Shown one piece after another: positions 34,388 to 42,739 of a stretch of DNA of 46,860 nt; the first letter of the stretch is position 1; each line of letters starts with the position of its first letter. This stretch comes from Clostridia bacterium (GTDB lineage Bacteria > Bacillota > Clostridia > Oscillospirales > SIG627): positions 1-46,860 of the forward strand of contig JAFSID010000066.1 of assembly GCA_017439965.1 (NCBI GenBank). Reading direction: 5' to 3'. A program made the position numbers and the translations under genes. The notes beneath the pieces were generated by a model. That model saw only the letters and a list, made by a program, of their open reading frames with translations. It was not told where the DNA came from and made no database searches.

Positions 34388-34549
34388 TTGTCCTTTAACG
34401 ATTGACTGTTAAATGGGGTATCTCGAAATACGTAAGTTGAGCAAGGTGCGGAAAAGTCAAATGAAATGCAGACTTTTTAGCATACCGCTGCTTATGCATG
34501 GGAGCGTAAGCGAGTCGTAATGGAGTCGGCATCCCCACTTTTGTTTTAG

Positions 34550-34659
34550 TTGTCTTACTTGCTTCTCTTTGCAAAAATTTTCGTAAGCAAGTCATAACAA
34601 AATCGAGTCCGTATTTACTTTTGCCTTGTATTGCTTGCTTCTCTTTGCAAAAATTTTCT
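34550..34659 (+). repeat. Two further copies of the right end of the palindromic element
   Basis: CTTGCTTCTCTTTGCAAAAA occurs at 34557-34576 and a longer match (from TCCGTATTTACTTTTGCC) at 34608-34659, both as in 34340-34389. The stretch 34390-34549 between copies holds no gene or motif I can name. Confidence 0.7.
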
Positions 34660-34781
34660 TCTTTAAAATGGGGGACACGAAGAATAAATCTTACGGTATA
34701 ATACTACCACACGTTGACGTAATAATAAATGACGGGATATGCAAAATAAATGCCGTGATTTTACCAAAATATGCAAAAAGC

Positions 34782-34812
34782 AAGGAAGCATCAGTTGAGA
34801 TGCTTCCTTTTT
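34782..34812. terminator. Terminator of the XRE regulator gene
   Basis: AAGGAAGCATC pairs with GATGCTTCCTT around a 6-base loop. T runs occur on both strands, so it may work both ways. Confidence 0.75.
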
Positions 34813-34825
34813 CTATATGATAGAG

Positions 34826-35032
34826 TTATTTCTGTACGTTTGGATTGTTTGTGCGTTCAAGAAGATAATCAATTGATACGTTAAAATAGTCGGCAATTTT
34901 AATAAGCTCGGTAATTCCCGGTTCTCGTTCTCCCGTCTCGTATCTGCTTATTGTGTTTTGCGTTGTGTTAAGGTCAATCGCGAGCTTTAACTGGGATAGA
35001 CCGCGGCTTTTTCGTATTTCTTTAAGTCTCAA
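34826..35032 (-). CDS. Small XRE-family helix-turn-helix repressor, TTG start
   Basis: The 68-residue protein is a single HTH_3 domain: IRKSRGLSQLKLAIDLN (helices 1-2), TTQNTISRYETGEREPGI (recognition helix) and ELIKIADYFNVSIDYLLE, followed by a short tail. It starts with TTG at 35032, 7 bases after AGAGGTGAG. Proteins this small usually repress their own gene. Two operator-like palindromes lie immediately upstream, and the divergent gene is the large surface protein at 35297, a plausible target. Confidence 0.92.
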   Translation of the reverse strand: MRLKEIRKSRGLSQLKLAIDLNTTQNTISRYETGEREPGITELIKIADYFNVSIDYLLERTNNPNVQK

Positions 35033-35056
35033 TAATACTCACCTCTTGACAATATT

Positions 35057-35095
35057 ATCCCATAATGGTATAATTAAAATATCCCAATTTGGCAT
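35057..35095. promoter_or_regulatory. Twin operator-like palindromes between xre and the surface-protein gene
   Basis: ATCCCATAATGGTAT (35057-35071) and ATCCCAATTTGGCAT (35081-35095) share the pattern ATNCCA-NNN-TGGNAT with 24 bases between centres. A half site ATGCCAAA follows at about 35132. These fit binding by a dimeric XRE protein such as the one encoded next to them. Confidence 0.6.
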
Positions 35096-35296
35096 ATTTA
35101 GAATGAGGTTGGATTTGAAAATGCTTGCGGTATGCCAAAAAAACACTTGACAATATATATAATGGTAATTGGAGAATTTTTCTGTTGAAAATTACGGTAT
35201 GTGGGTATTCCGTTATTTTATAATATTACAATGAAAGGGAGGCAAGCTTTTACACAGGCAAACAGTTTTATTAAAAATAAAGGAAGGTAAACTACA

Positions 35297-38200
35297 ATGA
35301 AAAAAGCATTATGTCTTTTACTCGCAATCGTCTTTGTATGTACCGTATCCGTAACCGCGGCAGACGTACCCGAATACGGTAAAGAGTGGGATGGGTACGT
35401 TAAGGAAACAAACGTATCCTACACCGACGTGCCCGACAGCCATTGGGCTAAGGATGCAATTGTAACCTGTACCGAGAAGAAGTGGTTTGGAGGATATCCC
35501 GATAAAAGCTTCAGACCGAGCGGTACAATAACGAGAGCTGAGGCCTTAAAGGTGTTCGTCGTCTTTTTGGGCTTGGAGCTTAAAGAGGTTACTCAAAGCT
35601 ATTTTTACGACGTAGACCCGAACGAATGGTATGCACCTTATATCGAAGCAGGTAAGGATCTGTTCCCCAAATATACGACAATACAGGGCAAAACTCCTTT
35701 TAAGCCCGAGGACCCCGTTACAAGAGAGGATACGATTTACGCACTTGTAAGAGCCTTGGGATATGATAAGGACGTAAAGTTCGTTGATGAGTCCGTGCTT
35801 AATATGTTCAAGGATAAGAGCTCTATTTCCAAGAGCATGGGAAAATATTTTACCATTGCTCTTAATAACGAGCTCGTCGGAGGATACCCCGACAGTACGA
35901 TTCGTGCTCAGGCATCGCTTAACCGTGCAGAGTTTGCTACTCTTTTGCTGAGAGGTGCGTTGAAGGGTAAACCCGTGCAGCCTCCTACGGAGGATGATAA
36001 TAACGTTAATGACGGCAATGCCGAAAACGATGACGTCAATGACGATGGTACAGTTGACGACAAGAACACATATAAAATTGAGTATCAGAATACCCCTGAG
36101 TATTCTAATTCTGCACAATCAAAATTCCCGACTACTTACACCGCAAAGGATGAAATAACCTTAGGTACTCCCACTTGGCCGGGTAGAGACTTCGACTACT
36201 GGGAGGTTATTGAGGGTAATGTCGAGAATAATAAAATAAAACGAGGAACTACCGGAGATATTGTTTTGAAGGCGCATTGGTTAAACAGTGAAAATATTGC
36301 AATACCTTCAAACGGAGAGTTGGTTTCTTGTATACAGAATCCCGATGACGGATGTTACTATTTTACTTATAAAATAGGTACAATTACCAAAATTCCCGTG
36401 GTCGAAAGATATACACCCAAGCGTGCCGGAAATGGCGTTCCCGTAGAGATTCAGACCGCAACAACAACTGAAATTTCAAGGGAGTACGGTAATGAGATTG
36501 CTGAATCCATTTCAACTGCTGTTTCAACGACAGAAAGCTGGAAGGATACAAGCAACTGGGCTATCGATGTGTCTTTATCTAAAACAAGTGAGGCTTCGGC
36601 GGGTATAGAATTTCCTGTTGACGTGTTAAAATTCAATCTTTCCGGAAAACGAGGCACTAAGTTCGAGCTGTCAGGCTCTTATGAGTCAGGGTACGAAATA
36701 GGAGGTTCGACGGGAAATTCTCATTCTGAGATGAAATCATCCTCAACGACCCTTATATCATCGAACACGGAAATCAAGGCGCAGACCGAATATTATAGAA
36801 TTCCCGCAGATTATCCCGACGGATATTATTCGTACAGAACGACCGTGGATGCTGACGTATACGCAGTTGTTAAGTATGACACGAATAATAAATCTTACTA
36901 TTTGTCAACCTTTAGTATTCTCGACGGTGTTAAAGAAAGTCTGTTTTACGAGTCGGCAGGAGTAGAACGCTCCTCAAAGGTGAACGATAAGTATAATAAG
37001 CTTGAATACGACGTTCCCACAGAGCAGATCGAAGCCTTTTTAGCAAGCCCGAGATATACGGTTGAGCTTGATTACAACAACGGCACGGGTAAGGTTGATA
37101 CCTTACAGGCTTTAGTCGGCGAGGCAGTATATCTTCCCATCCCCGAGAATAGCGACGGTGCATTTATGGGTTGGGAATTCAGTACTAATAATTCTACAAA
37201 GGTAATCAATGGAGATACAGCCGAGATTTTCTCTGCCCAAAACGGCGAAAAGCTTACTCTTAAAGCAAAATGGGGTGAGTGCAAGGTGTCCTTCAGTCTT
37301 GGAGAAGGCGGAGGTCTTTTAGCTGTACCGCTTAAGGATGACACATATAAGGGAAATAACGCAGCAATTAATTATACTGTATCAAATTTCACCTATACGT
37401 TTGTTAATTCTACAAACAGTGACCCCTACGTAACTATTGGAGGCGAAGCCTACCTCGAAGAAGGCAAAACGTATTACATACATATGAACGTTGAGGGTAC
37501 TACGGTTAATTCCAATGCCGTACAGCTCTTTTATGCTATCAACGCGGCATACGTAGAGACGCTTTCCGTAAGATTCGGCGGGGATTCGATTAAGACAATC
37601 ACGGTACCCAAGACGGGCTATTACAATTTCCGTATAGATAATGATACAGGAAGAAATATAACAATAACTGACCTTTGGATATCTGACGTTAATTTGTCTG
37701 ATAAATCGGTTAAGCTCAATTCTAACTATGGCACACTTCCCGTTCCTACAAGAACTGGTTATTCGTTTAACGGATGGTACTATAACGACGCAAAGGTTAC
37801 AGAATCAACGAAGGTTACAGAAAACAGTGCTCATACCCTTGTCGCAAAATGGACACCTGATCCTTTGTTGAAAACAAGTGGGTCATATGGTTATTATTCC
37901 AGAGGCGATGACGCAGGGGACAAGGATAATCAAATTTGGTCAAGTTCAACGAAAACCGAGCTGTTTTATGTTGGAATGAACAGAAGTGCTCTACAGGCAA
38001 ACGGATATACAAAACTCAAAATTGAAATGGAAGTTAATGCATGGGAAAACTTTGTGTTTGAAGATGTTACACCTATATTCATTATTTATAACAGAACCGG
38101 AAGTCAATTGAGAAAGTTCGATGGACAAACTGTAGCTGGTGGTTGGAAAGCTCAACACCACACTTTTGAAGTAAGTATTGACGCTTTGTGTGATGATGGA

Positions 38201-38308
38201 AGTATAAAAGTTGGATATACTTCTGTTGCTCGAAAGGACTGGCTGGGCTCTGACACAAGCTGCTGGCATCGTGGCACTGTTATATTGAAAGTAACAGCCG
38301 TAAAATAG
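35297..38308 (+). CDS. Large S-layer-homology surface protein with InlB/flg_new repeats
   Basis: The 1003-residue secreted protein has a signal peptide (1-21), three SLH domains (about 41-90, 102-155, 169-220; ITRAEALKVF and LNRAEFATLL are the hallmarks) that should hold it to wall polymers, and an Asp/Asn-rich linker (232-256). Listeria-Bacteroides type repeats follow at about 258-330, 585-655 and 800-855 (RTGYSFNGWYYN, LVAKW). Between the first two lies a Ser/Thr-rich region (about 375-560; ESISTAVSTTESWKDTSNW, SHSEMKSSSTTLISSNTE) that looks like the hairpins of aerolysin/MTX2-type proteins. The C-terminal 140 residues resemble a beta-sandwich. The role, adhesin or toxin-like, is open. Confidence 0.85.
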   Translation: MKKALCLLLAIVFVCTVSVTAADVPEYGKEWDGYVKETNVSYTDVPDSHWAKDAIVTCTEKKWFGGYPDKSFRPSGTITRAEALKVFVVFLGLELKEVTQSYFYDVDPNEWYAPYIEAGKDLFPKYTTIQGKTPFKPEDPVTREDTIYALVRALGYDKDVKFVDESVLNMFKDKSSISKSMGKYFTIALNNELVGGYPDSTIRAQASLNRAEFATLLLRGALKGKPVQPPTEDDNNVNDGNAENDDVNDDGTVDDKNTYKIEYQNTPEYSNSAQSKFPTTYTAKDEITLGTPTWPGRDFDYWEVIEGNVENNKIKRGTTGDIVLKAHWLNSENIAIPSNGELVSCIQNPDDGCYYFTYKIGTITKIPVVERYTPKRAGNGVPVEIQTATTTEISREYGNEIAESISTAVSTTESWKDTSNWAIDVSLSKTSEASAGIEFPVDVLKFNLSGKRGTKFELSGSYESGYEIGGSTGNSHSEMKSSSTTLISSNTEIKAQTEYYRIPADYPDGYYSYRTTVDADVYAVVKYDTNNKSYYLSTFSILDGVKESLFYESAGVERSSKVNDKYNKLEYDVPTEQIEAFLASPRYTVELDYNNGTGKVDTLQALVGEAVYLPIPENSDGAFMGWEFSTNNSTKVINGDTAEIFSAQNGEKLTLKAKWGECKVSFSLGEGGGLLAVPLKDDTYKGNNAAINYTVSNFTYTFVNSTNSDPYVTIGGEAYLEEGKTYYIHMNVEGTTVNSNAVQLFYAINAAYVETLSVRFGGDSIKTITVPKTGYYNFRIDNDTGRNITITDLWISDVNLSDKSVKLNSNYGTLPVPTRTGYSFNGWYYNDAKVTESTKVTENSAHTLVAKWTPDPLLKTSGSYGYYSRGDDAGDKDNQIWSSSTKTELFYVGMNRSALQANGYTKLKIEMEVNAWENFVFEDVTPIFIIYNRTGSQLRKFDGQTVAGGWKAQHHTFEVSIDALCDDGSIKVGYTSVARKDWLGSDTSCWHRGTVILKVTAVK

Positions 38309-38338
38309 TTCATTATCAATAATACTAATAAATAAGGT

Positions 38339-38382
38339 AAAATGCACTTAGCATTGCTTTCGCTTTGCTAAGTGCATTTTTT
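38339..38382 (+). terminator. Terminator of the SLH protein gene
   Basis: AAAATGCACTTAGCA (38339-38353) pairs with TGCTAAGTGCATTTT, followed by TTTTTT. Confidence 0.88.
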
Positions 38383-38403
38383 GAATATATAATTATAATT
38401 TGC

Positions 38404-38454
38404 TTTTGCTGTCGTCGAGATTTTTGAATTTCGATTTTCGATTATCGTTATAAT
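38404..38454 (+). repeat. Dispersed repeat, copy 1 (second copy at 42411-42459)
   Basis: About 45 bases ending TTTCGATTATCGTTATAAT match 42411-42459 with only a few differences, on the same strand. The stretch from 38455 to 38606 has no gene and no other motif I can name. Confidence 0.75.
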
Positions 38455-38606
38455 TAAGTACGTGATAATCTTGGGAGAATTGTAATACCCAAAAATTTCA
38501 GAAGCTTTTTTGGGTACGGTTAAAATTAAGAGGTTGAAATATTTGCCTTTGAGAACGGCATACTGTTAAAAAAGCTCGATAAGGAAGAATCAGCAAATCA
38601 ACAAAC

Positions 38607-38699
38607 AAAAAATGAATTGCCACTCAGGGCAATTCATTTTTAAAACCAGAAAAGTTTTTGGGGGTAAAGGGGGCTTTTTTCAAAAAGCCCCCTTTTACT
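38607..38699 (-). repeat. Two-hairpin dispersed repeat, copy 1
   Basis: AAAATGAATTGCC pairs with GGCAATTCATTTT, then AGTTTTTGGGGGT and a GGGGGCTTTTT/AAAAAGCCCCC hairpin. The same 93 bases recur at 45776-45868 with few changes. In both places it lies downstream of a minus-strand operon, behind that operon's own terminator. Confidence 0.85.
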
Positions 38700-38707
38700 A
38701 ATATAAA

Positions 38708-38735
38708 GAAAGCAGACTCAAACGAGTCTGCTTTC
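38708..38735 (-). terminator. Terminator of pheS-pheT
   Basis: GAAAGCAGACTC pairs with GAGTCTGCTTTC around AAAC, 22 bases after the pheT stop; the GGGGGC hairpin of the dispersed repeat lies behind it as a second stop. Confidence 0.8.
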
Positions 38736-38756
38736 AACCTTAATTAAGACGCAATT

Positions 38757-41192
38757 TTACGCGGTACGGATGTCTGCCTCAACAGCCTTCACAAGCTTCT
38801 TTATAACGCTCTTTGCGACCGCTTCGATTTCCTCGCCCGTAAGGGTTTTTTCACCCGAGCCGATAACGAGGCGGATGGTGATAGACTTCTTGCCCTCGGG
38901 AATCTGCTTGCCCTTGTACTCGTCAACGAACTTAACGTCCTGAAGGAATTCGGTCTTCTTGCCCATAACGGCGTTATAGATATCCTCCCACTTAACCATA
39001 GAGTCAACAAAGAAGGAGAGGTCGTAATCGTTCATAGGAAATTCGGGAAGGTGAGTGAACTTGTTAGTTCTGGAGTTGAAGGGACGGAAGGCTTCCATAT
39101 CCATTTCAACGAGAACGGCGGAAACGACCTTGATACCGCAAGCCATAGTAGCCTTCTTGGAGAGGAGAGCGAGGTCGCCTATCTTCTCGTCGCCGAGGTA
39201 GATATTCATCCAGACGGTATCGTCTGCCCAGTAGGGCTTTTCTACCTGACGGAACTCAAAGCCCTCCATATGAGTATAACGGGGCATTGCGCCGATAACA
39301 CCCTTTGCACGACGGAAAAGCTCGGAGACGTTGTCCGACTTACCAACGAATGCACAGCCGAGGTGCTTGCGCTGATAGGGGAGCTTTTCAACGGGATCGT
39401 AGGGAGAGGTGTAATCACGGTCAGCAAAAATCTGAGCCTCCTCGAAAATTGCAAACTCGTCGAAGCTACGCTCGTTCTTAACTATCGCCTTACAGATGTT
39501 GGGAAGGAGGGTTGAACGGATGTACTTCTCGGAGGGAGAGGGAGGAGTGGAGAGCGCTAAAACTCCGTCGGTATTCTCAAGAATAGCGTTGACGAAGGTA
39601 TCGGTCATCCAGGGATAAGTGAATATCTCCTGCATATTGCAACGGAATGCAAGGTACTCCTTAACCTTGCGGACAAGGTCCCAATCAAGCTGATTTATAG
39701 CGCTTTCAAAGGTTGTGGTGATAGGAGTGGGCTGGAAGTTTTCGTAGCCGTACATACGCGCTACCTCTTCCATAATATCCGCCTTGATGGATACGTCACC
39801 CGTTGAACGCCAGGTGGGAACTACGATGTGCATACCCACGTCGGTAAAGGTTACCTCAAAGCCCATAGTACCGAGCTTGCGGGCAACTATCTCCTGTGGA
39901 ATACGCATACCGAGACGGCGGTCAAGCCAGTCGAAGTCAACGTCAATTTCCTTCTTGACAAGCTTGTTCGGATACTTGTCGTTGTATGCGGTCACCTTCA
40001 TTTCGGGATAGAGGGAGGCAAAAAGCTCCATAGCCATAGAAAGTGCAAGATCGCATCTTTCGGGGTCGATTGCCTTCTCATAGCGTGAGGAGGCTTCGGT
40101 ACGGTTATCGTAGCGGAGCGCGGTACGGCGTACTCCCTTGGAATCGAAGTTTGCAACCTCAAGAATAACGCTCTCGGTTTCGGGGAGAACGGAATCCTTT
40201 GCACCGCCCATAACGCCTGCAAGCGCAACGGCACCCTCGGCATCGGCAATAACGAGGTCGTCGGTGGAAAGCTCAAGAGCCTTATCGTTGAGGAGGAGAA
40301 GCTTCTCGCCCTCGTTTGCGCGGCGTACCTCAATGTGATCTATAATGTGATTGGAGTCAAAAACGTGAGTGGGCTGACCCAGTGCCAGCATTACGTAGTT
40401 GGTTACGTCAACGAGAGCGTTGATGGGTCTCATACCGACTCTCCAGATACGGCTCTGTATCTCAAAGGGAGAGGGCTTGACCGAAAGACCCTCGATTTTT
40501 GCGCCGATGTAACGGGGACATCTTTCCTCGTCGAGAATACGAACGTCATATTCCTCAACTGCGTTGGGAGTATATTTTTCAAATTCAACGAGAGGGAGGT
40601 CGTAGAGAGCCGCAAGCTCACGCGCGATACCGTAGTGACCCCAGAGGTCAGGACGGTTGGTCATAGACTTGTTGTCTATCTCAAGAATCATATCGTCAAG
40701 GTCAAGTGCCTTGGCAACGGGAGTTCCTGCGGGAACGTCGAGGTGAGACATATCCATAATCATATGCTCCTCTTCGGCAGGGAAGAGGTCACCGAGACCT
40801 ACCTCGTCGGAGGCACATATCATACCGAAGCTCGCAACACCGCGGAGCTTGGTGTTCTTGATTTCAACGGGCTCGCCCTCACCGTGCCAACGAACCATAG
40901 CACCCGGACATGCAACAACTACCCTTTCACCCTCATAGAGATTGCTTCCGCCGCAAACGATTTCCTTAACCTCCTCGCCGATATCTACACGGCATACACG
41001 GAGCTTGTCGGCGTTGGGATGAGGAAGCACCTCACGGATAATACCGATGATAATGTTTTCAAACTGCTTACCGAGGTCGTGTACGCCTTCAACCTCAACG
41101 GTTGACATTGTGAGGTCGTACGCAAGTCTGGAGAGGTCCATATCCTCGGGAATTTTAACGTAATCTTTAATCCAATTGAGCGATAATTTCAT
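38757..41192 (-). CDS. pheT: Phenylalanine-tRNA ligase beta subunit
   Basis: PheT is the large subunit of the (alpha-beta)2 enzyme. The 811-residue protein has the EMAP-like tRNA-binding domain (about 40-150, HPNADKLRVCRVD), the B3/B4 editing domain with GRP-like motif region (GMRPINALVDVTNYVM), the B5 domain, the catalytic-like core (SSRYEKAIDPERCDLA) and the C-terminal FDX-ACB domain. Normal length. It starts 15 bases after pheS and is cotranscribed with it. Confidence 0.97.
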   Translation of the reverse strand: MKLSLNWIKDYVKIPEDMDLSRLAYDLTMSTVEVEGVHDLGKQFENIIIGIIREVLPHPNADKLRVCRVDIGEEVKEIVCGGSNLYEGERVVVACPGAMVRWHGEGEPVEIKNTKLRGVASFGMICASDEVGLGDLFPAEEEHMIMDMSHLDVPAGTPVAKALDLDDMILEIDNKSMTNRPDLWGHYGIARELAALYDLPLVEFEKYTPNAVEEYDVRILDEERCPRYIGAKIEGLSVKPSPFEIQSRIWRVGMRPINALVDVTNYVMLALGQPTHVFDSNHIIDHIEVRRANEGEKLLLLNDKALELSTDDLVIADAEGAVALAGVMGGAKDSVLPETESVILEVANFDSKGVRRTALRYDNRTEASSRYEKAIDPERCDLALSMAMELFASLYPEMKVTAYNDKYPNKLVKKEIDVDFDWLDRRLGMRIPQEIVARKLGTMGFEVTFTDVGMHIVVPTWRSTGDVSIKADIMEEVARMYGYENFQPTPITTTFESAINQLDWDLVRKVKEYLAFRCNMQEIFTYPWMTDTFVNAILENTDGVLALSTPPSPSEKYIRSTLLPNICKAIVKNERSFDEFAIFEEAQIFADRDYTSPYDPVEKLPYQRKHLGCAFVGKSDNVSELFRRAKGVIGAMPRYTHMEGFEFRQVEKPYWADDTVWMNIYLGDEKIGDLALLSKKATMACGIKVVSAVLVEMDMEAFRPFNSRTNKFTHLPEFPMNDYDLSFFVDSMVKWEDIYNAVMGKKTEFLQDVKFVDEYKGKQIPEGKKSITIRLVIGSGEKTLTGEEIEAVAKSVIKKLVKAVEADIRTA

Positions 41193-41207
41193 AATGCTCT
41201 TACCTCC

Positions 41208-42245
41208 TTAACGGAACTGGTTGAGGAATCGGAGGTCTGTTCCGTGGAACAAACGAACGTCATCAACACCGTAACGCATCATAACGAGTCTGTCAAGACC
41301 GATATTTACGTAGAAGCCCGTGTATTCGTCGGGGTCAACGCCTGCCGCACGGAGTACGTTGGGATGAGGAGTGCCACCCGGCATAATCTCTATCCAGCCA
41401 ACGTGCTTACATACGCTGCAGCCCTTGCCTCCGCATACGAGACAGCCCATATCAATTTCAAAGCCGGGCTCAACGAAGGGGAAGAAGCCTGCTCTCATTC
41501 TTACGGGTACGTCCTGACCGAAAACCTTGGAAAGTATGCTCTTTATCATAACCTTACCCGAGGTGTAGGTGAGGTCCTTGTCAACGATGAGCGCTTCATA
41601 CTGGAAGAAGGCACGCTCGTGACGGGCGTCGGTGGTCTCGTTTCTGTAAACTCTTCCCGGGTATACGAAGCGGTACGGGGGCTTGTGCGTCTGCATATAG
41701 CGTACGCTTCCGCCCGTGAGGTGAGGTCTGAGACAGAGCTTGTCGCTTGCCTCTCCCGAATCGTGTCCCTCAAGCCAATAGGTATCCATGCTCTCGCGTG
41801 CGGGATGGTTGGGAGGGAAGTTGAGGTTGTCGAATGCGTAGTATTCGCTGGTTATTTCGGGGCCGTGGAATATTTCAAAGCCCATTGAACGAAATGCATC
41901 GTTGAGGTCGTAGCACATCTGCGTGATGGGATGCAGACCGCCTATCTGAGGCTCAATACCGGGGAGCGTGCAGTCAAAGTCGGGAGATATCTCACTCGCC
42001 TTGAGAAGCAACGCCTCGCGTCTGCCTTCAATCTGTTCGGTTAAGAGTGCCTTGACGTTGTTTACCGCCTTGCCCATTTCGGGACGGAGGGATACGTCAA
42101 GCTTAGGGATTTCCTTGAGAAGCTCGGTAATAACACCCGATTTGCCGAGGAGGGAGGCTCTTATTTCCTGAAGCTCACTCTCGCTCTTTGCTCCTTCAAT
42201 TTTCTCCGAGCCTTCACGGAGAAGCTGTTCGAGTTTTTCTTTCAT
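41208..42245 (-). CDS. pheS: Phenylalanine-tRNA ligase alpha subunit
   Basis: PheS carries the aminoacylation site. The 345-residue protein has the N-terminal coiled coil, HPITQ and motif 2 (VYRNETTDARHERAFFQYE), FFPFVEPGFEIDM and motif 3 (GLDRLVMMRYGVDDVR). I chose ATG 42245 (MKEKLEQLLREG), which follows AAAGAGGAA; the frame is open further up, but that part is the hairpin-filled leader. No T-box is visible in the leader. Confidence 0.97.
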   Translation of the reverse strand: MKEKLEQLLREGSEKIEGAKSESELQEIRASLLGKSGVITELLKEIPKLDVSLRPEMGKAVNNVKALLTEQIEGRREALLLKASEISPDFDCTLPGIEPQIGGLHPITQMCYDLNDAFRSMGFEIFHGPEITSEYYAFDNLNFPPNHPARESMDTYWLEGHDSGEASDKLCLRPHLTGGSVRYMQTHKPPYRFVYPGRVYRNETTDARHERAFFQYEALIVDKDLTYTSGKVMIKSILSKVFGQDVPVRMRAGFFPFVEPGFEIDMGCLVCGGKGCSVCKHVGWIEIMPGGTPHPNVLRAAGVDPDEYTGFYVNIGLDRLVMMRYGVDDVRLFHGTDLRFLNQFR

Positions 42246-42287
42246 ATTCTTTTCCTCTTTATAATAGGATAATGAATGTAGTATGTC

Positions 42288-42440
42288 GAAAAGGCAAAAA
42301 GCCTTTCGAGGCTGATATGTCAGCCTCCCAAAAAGCAAATTGCTTTTTGGACTACATTCATTTGAACGAAAATCGACAGTTTTCTCAAAGAAAACTGTTA
42401 GCAAAACAAAGCTTTGCTGTCGAAATTCTTGAATTTCGAC
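42288..42440. repeat. Hairpin array in the pheS leader
   Basis: Five perfect hairpins follow one another: CGAAAAGGC/GCCTTTCG (42288-42308), GAGGCTGA/TCAGCCTC (42308-42327), CCAAAAAGC/GCTTTTTGG (42328-42350), ACAGTTTTCT/AGAAAACTGT (42376-42398) and GTCGAAATTC/GAATTTCGAC (42419-42440). All would be transcribed in the 5' leader of pheS. The last one belongs to the repeat shared with 38404-38454. Confidence 0.75.
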
Positions 42441-42459
42441 TTTCGATTATCGTTATAAT
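42411..42459 (+). repeat. Dispersed repeat, copy 2
   Basis: Counterpart of 38404-38454; ends TTTCGATTATCGTTATAAT, directly next to the pheS -10 box. Confidence 0.75.
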
Positions 42460-42467
42460 GATAGATT

Positions 42468-42496
42468 ATTATATCACAGTTTTACGCCCTTTGCAA
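42468..42496 (-). promoter_or_regulatory. Promoter of pheS-pheT
   Basis: Minus strand TTGCAA (42496-42491), 17-base spacer, TATAAT (42473-42468). The leader is about 215 bases. Confidence 0.8.
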
Positions 42497-42578
42497 TAGC
42501 ATTGCCGACAAAATTGTGCTTTTGTTCAGAGTTTTGGCAAGACTTACAAGAATTATAAAAAAACTTTTTAAAAAAGGC

Positions 42579-42607
42579 TTGACATTTTCACCTTTTTGTA
42601 ATATACT
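42579..42607 (+). promoter_or_regulatory. Promoter of tRNA-Arg
   Basis: TTGACA (42579-42584), 17-base spacer, TATACT (42602-42607). Confidence 0.9.
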
Positions 42608-42624
42608 TAGTAGGCTTAAGAAAT

Positions 42625-42701
42625 GCGGCGTTAGCTCAGCTGGATAGAGTGTTTGGCTACGAACCAAAAGGTCAGGGGTTCGAATCCCTTACGCCGTACC
42701 A
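42625..42701 (+). tRNA. tRNA-Arg (anticodon ACG)
   Basis: A full cloverleaf of 77 bases: acceptor GCGGCGT with ACGCCGT, D arm GCTC/GAGT, anticodon arm TTTGG-CTACGAA-CCAAA (ACG at positions 34-36), T arm with TTCGAAT, and an encoded CCA. It has its own promoter and terminator. The A34 would be read as inosine after editing. Confidence 0.96.
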
Positions 42702-42706
42702 AAAAA

Positions 42707-42737
42707 TTCGACTTGTTTCGACAAGTCGGATTTTTTT
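42707..42737 (+). terminator. Terminator of tRNA-Arg
   Basis: CGACTTG (42709-42715) pairs with CAAGTCG (42722-42728), followed by GATTTTTTT. Confidence 0.88.
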
Positions 42738-42739
42738 AT

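Noticed and set aside
34626-34820. 64-residue plus-strand open frame
   Set aside because: Starts inside the repeated right end of the palindromic element, lacks a ribosome site and has no recognisable content; probably chance.
42245-42480. T-box leader of pheS
   Set aside because: No T-box core or specifier stem could be seen; the leader is made of simple hairpins.
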